Program-made: the position numbers and the translations under genes | Notes under the pieces: model-generated | Database searches by the model: none | What the model was told of the DNA's origin: nothing | What the model saw: only the letters and a program-made list of their open reading frames with translations | Part shown: positions 56,461 through 64,000 of the stretch, in pieces | Position numbering within the stretch: the first letter of the stretch is position 1 | Layout of the letters: the number at the start of each line of letters is the position of its first letter | Assembly (NCBI GenBank): GCA_033296885.1 | Contig: MU864002.1 | Location: forward strand, 1-64,000 | From: Triangularia verruculosa | Taxonomy: Eukaryota; Ascomycota; Sordariomycetes; Sordariales; Podosporaceae | DNA length: 64,000 bases | Direction of reading: 5' to 3'

Positions 56461-57937
56461 ATGGTTATGCCAACTTTGCTCGCCGATCGCCTCGCACCAC
56501 TCGATTATACGGAATTAACGAATAATCATGTCTTTTTGAAGAGCTACAACAATGGCTACTTTGAGCAACACAATCATCACCTTTTAGGTGAACACAACCA
56601 CCGCCATGATGGCCCTACTGCCAAGGAGCTGATTGGCAACGCCCTCCGCCAGCGCGTGGAGAGCATTGACCATGAACACTGCGAGCCCGGAGAGGAGGAC
56701 ACCTTCTTCGTGGCTGACCTCGGTGAGGTCTACCGCCAGCACCTCCGCTGGAAGCTGAACCTGCCTCGCGTCAAGCCTTTCTACGGTATGTGTTTTTCGT
56801 CATGGACTTTTTCACGAGGAAAATTGGCCACTAATGTACGTAATAGCCGTCAAATGCAACCCGGACCCTATGCTTCTCAAGCTGCTGGCTGCCCTTGGCA
56901 ATGGCTTCGACTGCGCCTCCAAGGCCGAGATTGAACAGGTCCTCCGCATGGGAGTTGACCCCTCCCGCATCATCTACGCGCAGCCCTGCAAGACTAACTC
57001 TTATGTGCGCTATGTCGCCCAGCAGGGCGTTCGCGCCATGACCTTTGACAATGCCGACGAGCTTCGCAAGATTGCCCGCTTCTACCCCGAGGCCGAGCTC
57101 TACCTGCGCATCCTCACCGATGACACCTCGTCTCTTTGCCGCCTCAGCATGAAGTTTGGCGCCTCGCTCGATTCGACTGATGGCCTTTTGGCTCTGGCCC
57201 GCGACTTGAAGCTCAACGTGGTGGGAGTCAGCTTCCACGTTGGCTCTGGCGCCTCGGACCCCAGCGCTTTCTTGAAGGCTGTCCGTGACTCCCACATGGT
57301 CTTCCAGCAGGCTGCTTCTTACGGCTACTCGCTCAAGACTCTGGATGTTGGCGGTGGCTTCTGCGCCGACCACACTTTCGAGCAGATGGCCGGTGTTCTC
57401 GGTGCTGCTCTCGACGAGTACTTCCCCGCTCACAGCGGTATCAACCTCATTGCTGAGCCTGGCCGTTTCTACGCCTCGGCTGCCTACACCTTGGCCTGCA
57501 ACGTCATTGCTCGCCGCACCATCCAGGACTCCGGTCTGATCAACAACGGCACCATGACACCTGACGCTAGCTACATGCTCTACGTCAACGATGGTCTCTA
57601 CGGAAACTTCTCGAGCATCATGTTTGATCATCAGCACCCTGAGGCCAAGGTCCTCCGCGCCAGCGGACAGACTCTGTATAACACACCCGCTGCCAGCGGT
57701 ATGGACGACGACAACGGAGTGGAGTACAGCATCTGGGGCCCTACTTGCGACGGCATCGATCGCATCACGGAGAGCATCCGCTTCCCAGTTGTCTTGGACG
57801 TTGGTGACTGGCTCTACTTCGAGGACATGGGTGCCTACACCAAGTGCTCCGCCACCACGTTCAATGGCTTTTCCAACGAGCACGACGTCATCTACGTGTG
57901 CAGTGAGCCCGGTGCCAAGGCCCTTTTGGGCTTGTAA
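56461..57937 (+). CDS. odc: Ornithine decarboxylase
   Basis: Exons 56461-56785 and 56847-57937 with a 61-nt intron (GTATGT, CACTAAT, AATAG) give 471 aa, normal for the enzyme. This PLP enzyme converts ornithine to putrescine, the first committed step of polyamine synthesis. Family residues: K111 in AVKCNPDP forms the Schiff base with PLP, G277-G279 in LDVGGGFC and E312-R315 in EPGRFY bind the cofactor phosphate, and C409 in WGPTCDGIDR completes the active site across the dimer. The N-terminal 80 residues are His-rich (HNHHLLGEHNHRHD), an unusual feature. In fungi it is the target of polyamine feedback; the long leader may take part. Codons are strongly C-ending. A 350-codon open frame on the opposite strand (56831-57883) is a shadow of this codon bias. 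Confidence 0.97.
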
Positions 57938-58384
57938 CTTGCAAGTTGCGAGTTATGAGTCAAAGGATGAAATTTTGACGAGGTGGATGTCACTTTTTTT
58001 TCGCTGTTTGCGTCAGAGAGGAGGAGCAATGATAAAAATGGGGTTTGAGATTTGATTTTTGCCAACGCTTTTCGCTTCGTTATTATCAGTTATAGATGGC
58101 TTTTGATCACGATAAGACAAAATAGACCTTTGTCCCAACTGTTTGTTTTCCTAAAATTCTGCTATGTGACAATGTCTGTAATTCTAGTTTGTATTGCTGT
58201 TGCCATCGTGACAGGTGACTCAACGAAGGAAAAGGAGGTGGCAAGTGGCAACGGTCCGGTTTGATGAGCAAGCCACGCTGATTCCTCACTTGGCTGTGGC
58301 GATGCCAGCTGGCTGGCGGGAGCGCACAGACGATTTACACTCTGGGCCAGATTTGCAAGCGTGCACAGGCCAGCGGGGGATGCC
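57938..58384. other. Intergenic region between ODC and the U6 gene
   Basis: About 450 nt of 3' flank of ODC and upstream DNA of the U6 gene. No gene is seen. The section after 58260 is GC-richer and leads to the TATA-like element of U6. Confidence 0.5.
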
Positions 58385-58391
58385 TATATAT
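58385..58391 (+). promoter_or_regulatory. TATA-like element of the U6 gene
   Basis: TATATAT lies 50-56 nt before the GCCCTTCGGGGC hairpin of U6. Polymerase III U6 promoters in yeasts have a TATA about 25-30 nt before the start, so the real RNA start may be nearer 58416-58420, or the element may act at a greater distance. Confidence 0.5.
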
Positions 58392-58440
58392 TGAGAGACA
58401 GCAGGGCCAGAATTTAATCGGTTTCTTCTTTTCTTTCCTC

Positions 58441-58540
58441 GCCCTTCGGGGCATTTGGTCAATTTGAAACGATACAGAGAAGATTAGCATGGCCCCTGCA
58501 CTAAGGATGACACGCTACTCAAAGAGACGCTACCAATTTT
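58441..58540 (+). ncRNA. U6: U6 spliceosomal snRNA
   Basis: The sequence matches U6 over its conserved core: the 5' hairpin GCCCTTCGGGGC, then CATTTGGTCAATTTGAAAC, the ACAGAGA box at 58474-58480 that pairs with the 5' splice site, the AGC triad at 58486-58488, and the block up to GATGACACGCTACTC. The RNA ends near the T run at 58537-58542. The 5' end is uncertain by about 25 nt. U6 forms the catalytic centre of the spliceosome with U2. No intron is visible in the core, unlike S. pombe U6. Confidence 0.95.
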
Positions 58541-58542
58541 TT
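58537..58542 (+). terminator. Polymerase III terminator of U6
   Basis: Six consecutive T residues directly after the last conserved U6 bases, the standard stop signal for polymerase III. Confidence 0.85.
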
Positions 58543-60027
58543 CACTATCTTCACGACTTGCAAGTTGTGAGACTGGGAAGAAATTTGAGGGATCGGAAGT
58601 TGATGGTCGTGTGGTTTGGGGCGGAGAGAGAGGCGTCGCCTAGATGGCTGCCGAGGTGATCATGAAAGTGTTTGGATGGAACTGATGATGATTTTGACCG
58701 AGTTGGTCGATAGTTTTGTTGAAAAGATGTTTCATGTTGTTGATGAACAAGATGAACTGGTCGCTTTTGGTCACCGACGAGCGGTTGAGGAACTATCAGC
58801 AAGGCTATTTGATATTGGGGGGTTAATTATCACCAGCCTCCCTCCCGCCCGGAAACCCGGCAGGAGAAGAAGCAAAAGAAGCAAAGATTGGTCGCGTGAT
58901 GACTTGTTGGGTGAGAGTCACAGCATGGGGGATTGACGATTCCATGTGTCAGTTTTTGACTCTTTTCGACAGTTTGATCACGAGAGCAGTTTGGATCTTG
59001 AGACCTTTCACCAGGGGTACTGTCAGCTCTACCCGCACTATCATCCTCTAGTTTCAGTTCTGGGGGAAGGTTTTTGAGGTCAGATATTACACGTGTAGCT
59101 ATCGCGGCTCATGATTGGGGAGCCTTATTGCTCTGGAAGAGTTGGGGGTGTTAAGGGTAGCTGTGACGTCACTTTTGTCAGTGGGTTGTGCGGGGGAGAG
59201 CGCGGCGGAAAAGGAAGGGAATTTTGGGGGGATATGTGGGATGGATGGGGGGTTTTGGTGAGTGTGAAATGGAAAAAGGATTGGTATGTTTATAACTGCT
59301 TGGATTATTGAGGATAAGGGGGATAGGGGTGATGATGGTAGATGTATAAGATCTACGTTATCTTGCGGTAAAAGCGGCGGGAGAGGTACGGGAAGCCAAG
59401 ATCTATTCCGCTTTATTTGATAATAATAATCGTTCAGAGACATTTCGGCCAGACACGGCACAAATTTGGGTTGTCGATTGAACGGTTTTTGTGTTTGGGC
59501 GAGACATACATACATACATACAGATCACCCCCATTCCGGTTGTTTGTCACGGTCACATTTCAAAGGATATTTGTACGACATTGGACCCCTTTTTATTACT
59601 GCGCTTCTGCTACCCTAACCGGCTTTGAACGATTCTACTTGACGACAGCTACCTTGCCTACCTAGGGTACCTCAGGCACCAAGACTATTGTACGACTTCA
59701 AAGGACGGGAGGTTAAAAGGTGGTGTTCGCTTGTGAGAGGGAGGGCAGATACAACGACAGCAACACAGAAGAGGGTGTGCTGGGTGGTGCCCAATTGCCA
59801 GATCTACCTGACCTTGCTGGGCGAAAACAGGTGCCAAACATATATACCTATTACCTCTTTCTACCTTACAGCGCGCCGTCTTCACCACCACCACCACCAC
59901 CACCGCCGCCGACGATCGATAACCCCGACTTCATCGAAGAATGGGCTAGCTCCCTCAACATCATCATCACTTTTCGAATCTACGACATCATCCCGTTTGT
60001 TTAATGACCCGCCATCGTCCGCGCAAA
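58543..60027. other. Intergenic region: U6 downstream DNA and promoter/leader of the PRPP synthetase
   Basis: No gene is seen. The middle part (about 59140-59350) is G-rich on the plus strand. An (ACAT)n run of about 16-20 nt lies near 59504-59521, and a CACCACCACC run lies near 59884-59905 within the likely leader. An in-frame ATG at 60004 precedes the chosen start by eight codons. Confidence 0.5.
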
Positions 60028-61380
60028 ATGGTCCGCAACATATCCATCCTCTCGGGGAACTCGCACCCCGCTTTTGTCCAGTCCATCTGCAACTACCTCA
60101 ACATCACACCCGCCGAGCGAATCCTCTGCAAGTTTTCCTCCGGGGAGTCCCGCTGCGAGATACAAGACAGCGTCCGGGGGAAGGACGTGTACATCATCCA
60201 GACGTTCGGGGTGGGGAGCGATCCAGAGTACAGGGTCAATGATTACCTGATGGAGCTGTGCATCATGATTGCTGCCTGCAAGGGCGGGAGCGCGAGGAGG
60301 GTTACTGCTGTCTTGCCGCTTTTCCCGTATAGCAGGCAGCCGGATCTTGCTTTTAGTAAGGCTGGTGCGCCGCTTCGTGGGGAGGGAACAGCAACGGGGA
60401 AGGGGGGAGGGAAAGGGGAAGGGAGTAGTGGGAAGGGGTATACGTTTGAGAGTGTACCGGTGACTCCTCACCCGAGTATTGCGAGGACGGCTGGGTTGGG
60501 GCCGGGGACGGATATGATTGATGCGGTGCGTAACGGCGGGGTTGGGATTAGGGGGGGCACGCCGAGTGGGATACAGACGCCGCCGATGCAGTTGATTACT
60601 TACAATAATCCGCATAATCAGCAGCAGCAGGGGCAGTACACGACGCACGACTATGAGAACCCGTCTTTGATGCTTGCGCTGCATCCCCCGAGGCCGTTTT
60701 ACAAGCAGTGGATGGCGCAGTCGGGGTCGTTGGTGGCTGATCTGCTGACGTGCTCGGGGGCAGATCGGATTCTGACGTGTGACCTCCACGAGAGTACTTA
60801 TCAAGGGTTTTTTGACATTCCCGTTGACAACCTCCTCGCCCGCCCGTTTCTTACTTCGTACCTCAAACATCGGGTCCTACCGCTCCACCCCGACTCCGTC
60901 ATCGTCAGCCCTGACGCGGGAGGAGCCAAGAGGGCGACTGCCATCGCCGACGCGCTTAACCTCCCGTTCGCACTCATCCACAAGGAGCGCCGCCCCCCGA
61001 AGTTCTCGCCGAATAATAGGAAGGCTACGATGATGCTGGTGGGGGATGTGAAGGGGAAGACGTGTTTGTTGATTGATGATTTGGTCGATACCGGGAATAC
61101 GTTGACGAGAGCGGCGAAACTGTTGAAGAAGGAAGGGGGGGCGGAGAGGGTTGTTGCGGTGGTGACGCATGGGGTTTTTTCGGGGGATGCGATTGAACGG
61201 GTGGAGGAGTCAGGGTTGGATAAAGTTGTGGTGACGAACACGGTTGATCAGGGCAGAACGTTAAGGGGGACGAGGAAGGTGGAGGTGTTGGATTTGAGCG
61301 GGGTTTTTGGGGAGGCGGTGAGGCGGTTGCATTTTGGGGAGAGCTTGGCGGGGTTGTTTGAGGGGGAGGGGATTTTGTAA
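60028..61380 (+). CDS. Ribose-phosphate pyrophosphokinase (PRPP synthetase) with internal insertion
   Basis: 450 aa, single exon, starting at 60028 (aaaATGgtc), where homology begins (VRNISILSGNSHPAF); an ATG at 60004 would add eight residues. PRPP synthetases make PRPP from ribose 5-phosphate and ATP for nucleotide, His and Trp synthesis. Visible motifs: ACKGGSARRVTAVLPLFPYSRQ (84-104, split by line), DLHESTYQGFF (252-262) and the PRPP loop CLLIDDLVDTGNTL (346-359). Between FPYSRQ and SLVADLLTCSGADR, where active enzymes read KDKSRAPISAKL, there is an insertion of about 120 residues, rich in Gly, Ser and Gln. Yeast Prs1 and Prs5 also have non-homologous inserts, so this may be a specialised or regulatory subunit. 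Third-position composition alternates sharply along the gene between C-rich and G/T-rich blocks. Confidence 0.93.
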   Translation: MVRNISILSGNSHPAFVQSICNYLNITPAERILCKFSSGESRCEIQDSVRGKDVYIIQTFGVGSDPEYRVNDYLMELCIMIAACKGGSARRVTAVLPLFPYSRQPDLAFSKAGAPLRGEGTATGKGGGKGEGSSGKGYTFESVPVTPHPSIARTAGLGPGTDMIDAVRNGGVGIRGGTPSGIQTPPMQLITYNNPHNQQQQGQYTTHDYENPSLMLALHPPRPFYKQWMAQSGSLVADLLTCSGADRILTCDLHESTYQGFFDIPVDNLLARPFLTSYLKHRVLPLHPDSVIVSPDAGGAKRATAIADALNLPFALIHKERRPPKFSPNNRKATMMLVGDVKGKTCLLIDDLVDTGNTLTRAAKLLKKEGGAERVVAVVTHGVFSGDAIERVEESGLDKVVVTNTVDQGRTLRGTRKVEVLDLSGVFGEAVRRLHFGESLAGLFEGEGIL

Positions 61381-61777
61381 GGGGAAGAGGATTTGGAGAT
61401 TGGGAGGATGGCGAGGGGGAGGGGATACTTAAGGGGGGCGGGGAGGGAGTTGGTATTTCAAGGCCGTGATTGAGCCAGGTTCGGAAAAGCTGTGCTGGTT
61501 TACGGAAACGAAACATCATGATACCCCTTTGGTACACGAAAAATAATTTGGATTCTTGTGTATGATATGGAAGTTTGTTGGAATGGCTGTTTTGTATGTG
61601 ACTGGATAGTAAGAGATATAATGAAGTGTTGTCGGTTCCTCACTAGTTTCAACTGCCATTGCTACCCCAGAGTTGATCACACAATGATTAAAGTCTATAC
61701 CCACTATACCCTCTATCTATATTCTACAGTATAATATACAATTCCCATCACCTTTTCCCGCTCTTGCCCTGCCACCT
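61381..61777. other. Convergent 3' region between the PRPP synthetase and the hydrolase
   Basis: A 397-nt gap between two stop codons on opposite strands. It begins G-rich, becomes AT-rich and has no coding content. Confidence 0.6.
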
Positions 61778-63103
61778 CTAATCCAGGACATTCAACTTCC
61801 TCCTCACCGGATCAAAATCCGTATTAAACTGATACTTCCCATCTCCCACCATCCTTTCCTCGCTGCTCACTCTCTCCAAGTCAATCTCCTTCGCCATCGC
61901 ATTCAAGAAATTGCAGATAGGCTTGGGATGCCACCTCCCACCACCAATCTCAAACCAGGACAAATGCCCACCCAACGACGTCGTACAAAGAACCGTATAC
62001 GGATTCACGGCAAATTCTTGGTAGGGAATAGCTTCCCTGACAGCAATCGGATCGTCAAGCGCAGAGATGGCCAAGAAAGGGATGCGAATAGCGAGAATAG
62101 CATCACAAGACGAGGCATCCCGGTAGTAGGCATTCTCCGTTGGGTACCCCCAGGTGACCGTCTGGACTGCCCGGTCGAATTCGTGGAGGTAGGTGACGTT
62201 TTGGACGCGGTCGTAGTCGACGTTGGTGTATTTCAGGATTTGATCTTTGTGTTGCTCGAAGAGCTTTTTGAGGTTATCTATACTCATGTCAGTATTCTCA
62301 TCCATAATGAGGGAAGAAAAGGTAAACTTACTCCCCATAACCTTGGAATACACCTCCTTCCCCAACCACGTCCTTTGAAGCCCCTTGTTCGAGACCTCCA
62401 AGTCGTACGGGTTGCTCACGGCAATCGCTGCCTTGAGAGGGCAGTTCGCTCCCTCCTCGCCGACGTAATTGGTCATGATATTGGCACCAAGAGAAAACCC
62501 AATCCCGAACAGGGGGCGGTTAGGAAATGTTTTCCTCGCCCATTTGACGAACTGCCTCACGTCCCAGGTCGCGCGAGCGTTGAAAAGGAGACCGCTGGTG
62601 ATCTTGCTGTTGGCGCAGCCTCGGGCATTGACTACGGCTACTTCCCAGTCATTGCTGTTGAGAACCAAAGGGGCGATGGCGTGGCGGAGGTAGATTTCGT
62701 GAGATCCACCGGATAAGCCGTGAAGCGCAATAAGCATCGGCTTGGTGTCGTCACTTCCAATCCCGTCAAACTCCGGCTCCGAGAAGAAAGCTGTTCTTGG
62801 CGGGAGTTCCTGATCGAAATCCTGGTGTGGAGGGACGACGAAATCAACGGCAAAGGTGCCGGCGTAGGTCTTGTGGTCGGCGTCAAAGATCTTGCGCTTG
62901 TAGTAGATTTGGGGGCCGTGTTCTTTTACGGCGGTGTACATTGTCTGAAGGTGGCCATTGAACAGCAGCGGGTTCATTTGACATTTTGGTGCAGAAGCCT
63001 CGACGACCTTGAGGAGGTCGGTTTGAGAGCCATCTTTCTTGGTGAGAGGTAGGGGTGTGGTTGCGTGGGCAAAATCGATTTTGGCGCGGCCGAACCAGTC
63101 CAT
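61778..63103 (-). CDS. Alpha/beta hydrolase, Eht1/Eeb1 (YheT) type
   Basis: Two exons on the minus strand, 63103-62332 and 62278 intron boundary to 61778 (exon 2 62277-61778), giving 423 aa. The 54-nt intron (GTAAGT, ATACTGAC, GTATAG) is a multiple of three and stop-free, so it reads through in the raw frame; removal gives KVMGNNLKKLFEQ. The catalytic triad is visible: S204 in GFSLGAN, D332 or D333 in ALDDP and H362 in LGGHLSWFE. LIALHGLSGGSHEIY forms the oxyanion side, and FNGHLQTMY near residue 48 is typical of the family. Yeast Eht1 and Eeb1 make and hydrolyse medium-chain fatty acid ethyl esters. No signal peptide or membrane segment is evident. Confidence 0.93.
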   Translation of the reverse strand: MDWFGRAKIDFAHATTPLPLTKKDGSQTDLLKVVEASAPKCQMNPLLFNGHLQTMYTAVKEHGPQIYYKRKIFDADHKTYAGTFAVDFVVPPHQDFDQELPPRTAFFSEPEFDGIGSDDTKPMLIALHGLSGGSHEIYLRHAIAPLVLNSNDWEVAVVNARGCANSKITSGLLFNARATWDVRQFVKWARKTFPNRPLFGIGFSLGANIMTNYVGEEGANCPLKAAIAVSNPYDLEVSNKGLQRTWLGKEVYSKVMGSKFTFSSLIMDENTDMSIDNLKKLFEQHKDQILKYTNVDYDRVQNVTYLHEFDRAVQTVTWGYPTENAYYRDASSCDAILAIRIPFLAISALDDPIAVREAIPYQEFAVNPYTVLCTTSLGGHLSWFEIGGGRWHPKPICNFLNAMAKEIDLERVSSEERMVGDGKYQFNTDFDPVRRKLNVLD

Positions 63104-64000
63104 AGCTTTTGCGGAGGGCCGGAGCCGGAGGAGACGGGAGGTTGGGCGGAGGGGGGACAGTGTGGCCGGATAGGACGGACTTGAATGAGGAAAAGGAGGT
63201 ATGAAGCAGACGTGAAGTGAAGGTAGTGAAGATATAAAACTTAAGGGACCGGACTATAAGGCCAAGACTGCGGGATGGAACCCCGTTTGGGAAGCTGGTG
63301 GAGATCAAAATGGCAAGGAGTTAAAGTTGGAGATGGGAGTTTATATAGATTTGGAAAATGCGTGTATAAATTTAGTAGGTGGTCCTATGTCTATGAAAAA
63401 TACGTGGTGGAACAGAAGGAGATGAGTCAAAATGATATGGGAAACGGCCAGTCTTTGGACATTATGCAGGTCTTGATGCTGGTCTGAGTACGTCGTCCCT
63501 GGTTCTAGAAGGGGCAAGTGCCGAGGCACGTTATGGGGCAAACCCGTCACTGGTGTTCAGTCTCGGTGCCAGGATTAGATGTCGATATCAGATATCGATA
63601 AGAGCGTTGTGGATGTGTTTCGACAAGTTCCTAGCCGATTAAAAAGATCCGGTATCTCCTGGCTTTAAACAGCGTATGATTAGCAGGTTTTCCTTCAGTC
63701 ATCGTCTCCAAGAAAAATAAGTGGACAAGCATGCAAGAGGCGGACTCTCCAATCGCAACAGGAACCTTATATTTTGTAGCACCCAAAGGATGGCCAGACC
63801 GTCCGAACTTTGGTGGATCCTCCCGAACTGTCCCACCATCCCAAACAGCGGGGCAGTTGAGACTTCAGATCTGGCAAAGGGGCAAGTTGGTTGTTGCTGA
63901 TTGCAGAAAGAACACCTCTTTGGGCAATATCGGACTCTGACTTCTTAAAGACTTGAAACAAGACCCAACCCTATAAGCTCAAGAACCCTGATGAACAAGT
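63104..64000. other. Upstream region of the hydrolase gene to window end
   Basis: Promoter and leader DNA of the minus-strand hydrolase followed by ordinary intergenic sequence. No gene of its own is supported; frames are below 150 codons and overlap. A gene on the right may start beyond the window. Confidence 0.5.

Noticed and set aside
56831..57883. 350-codon open frame antisense to ornithine decarboxylase
   Set aside because: It lies entirely opposite the ODC exon and exists because C-ending codons avoid antisense stops; it has no domain, and ODC is unmistakable.
60001..60870. 289-codon antisense open frame over the PRPP synthetase
   Set aside because: Arg/Pro-rich translation without a family, fully covered by the real gene on the plus strand.
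61928..62716. 262-codon plus-strand frame opposite the hydrolase
   Set aside because: It overlaps the hydrolase intron and exons; the catalytic motifs are on the minus strand.

Overview
The window is nuclear DNA of a filamentous ascomycete, most likely a sordariomycete. The evidence is short introns (about 45-80 nt) with CTAAC/CTGAC-type branch points and YAG ends, C-ending codons in the housekeeping genes, long low-ORF intergenic stretches, and fungal families such as an FlbD/RCA-1 type Myb protein and a 2EXR protein. I see no bacterial, viral or plasmid features and no intact transposon.

Layout, left to right. A (TC)n microsatellite opens the window, followed by about 5.8 kb without a convincing gene. 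Three plus-strand genes follow: a Cys/His-cluster coiled-coil protein (5947-7488), an NCBP3-like RNA/cap-binding protein (8726-10205) and a many-exon uncharacterised protein (11059 to about 14187). From about 14.2 to 37.6 kb lies a roughly 23 kb gene-poor tract whose only clear protein gene is a minus-strand R2R3 Myb regulator like FlbD/RCA-1 (25239-26297). That tract holds a dense scatter of CCGTTG/CAACGG hexamers and, near its right end, a tRNA-like sequence. From 37.6 kb onward the DNA is gene-dense: a 2EXR protein (-), NatB catalytic subunit NAA20 (-), an uncharacterised protein (+), a nitronate monooxygenase-like enzyme (-), a disordered acidic protein (-), taxilin (-), the mitochondrial presequence protease Cym1 (+), ornithine decarboxylase with a long leader (+), a U6 snRNA gene (+), a PRPP synthetase with a large insertion (+) and an Eht1/Eeb1-type alpha/beta hydrolase (-).

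The genes do not form a biosynthetic cluster. Most are housekeeping functions: protein N-terminal acetylation, mitochondrial peptide turnover, polyamine synthesis, PRPP supply, splicing RNA, cap binding and vesicle traffic. The points most worth a second look are the gene-poor tract around the developmental Myb gene and its Myb-element-like hexamers, candidate uORFs in the ornithine decarboxylase leader, an 11-bp triple repeat upstream of that gene, the split catalytic region of the PRPP synthetase, a 21-nt microexon, repeated KELFP-like motifs in the NCBP3 homologue, and strong 5'-C-rich to 3'-G-rich composition switches inside several genes. Splice sites were chosen by eye from consensus, reading frame and family fit; none has transcript support here.
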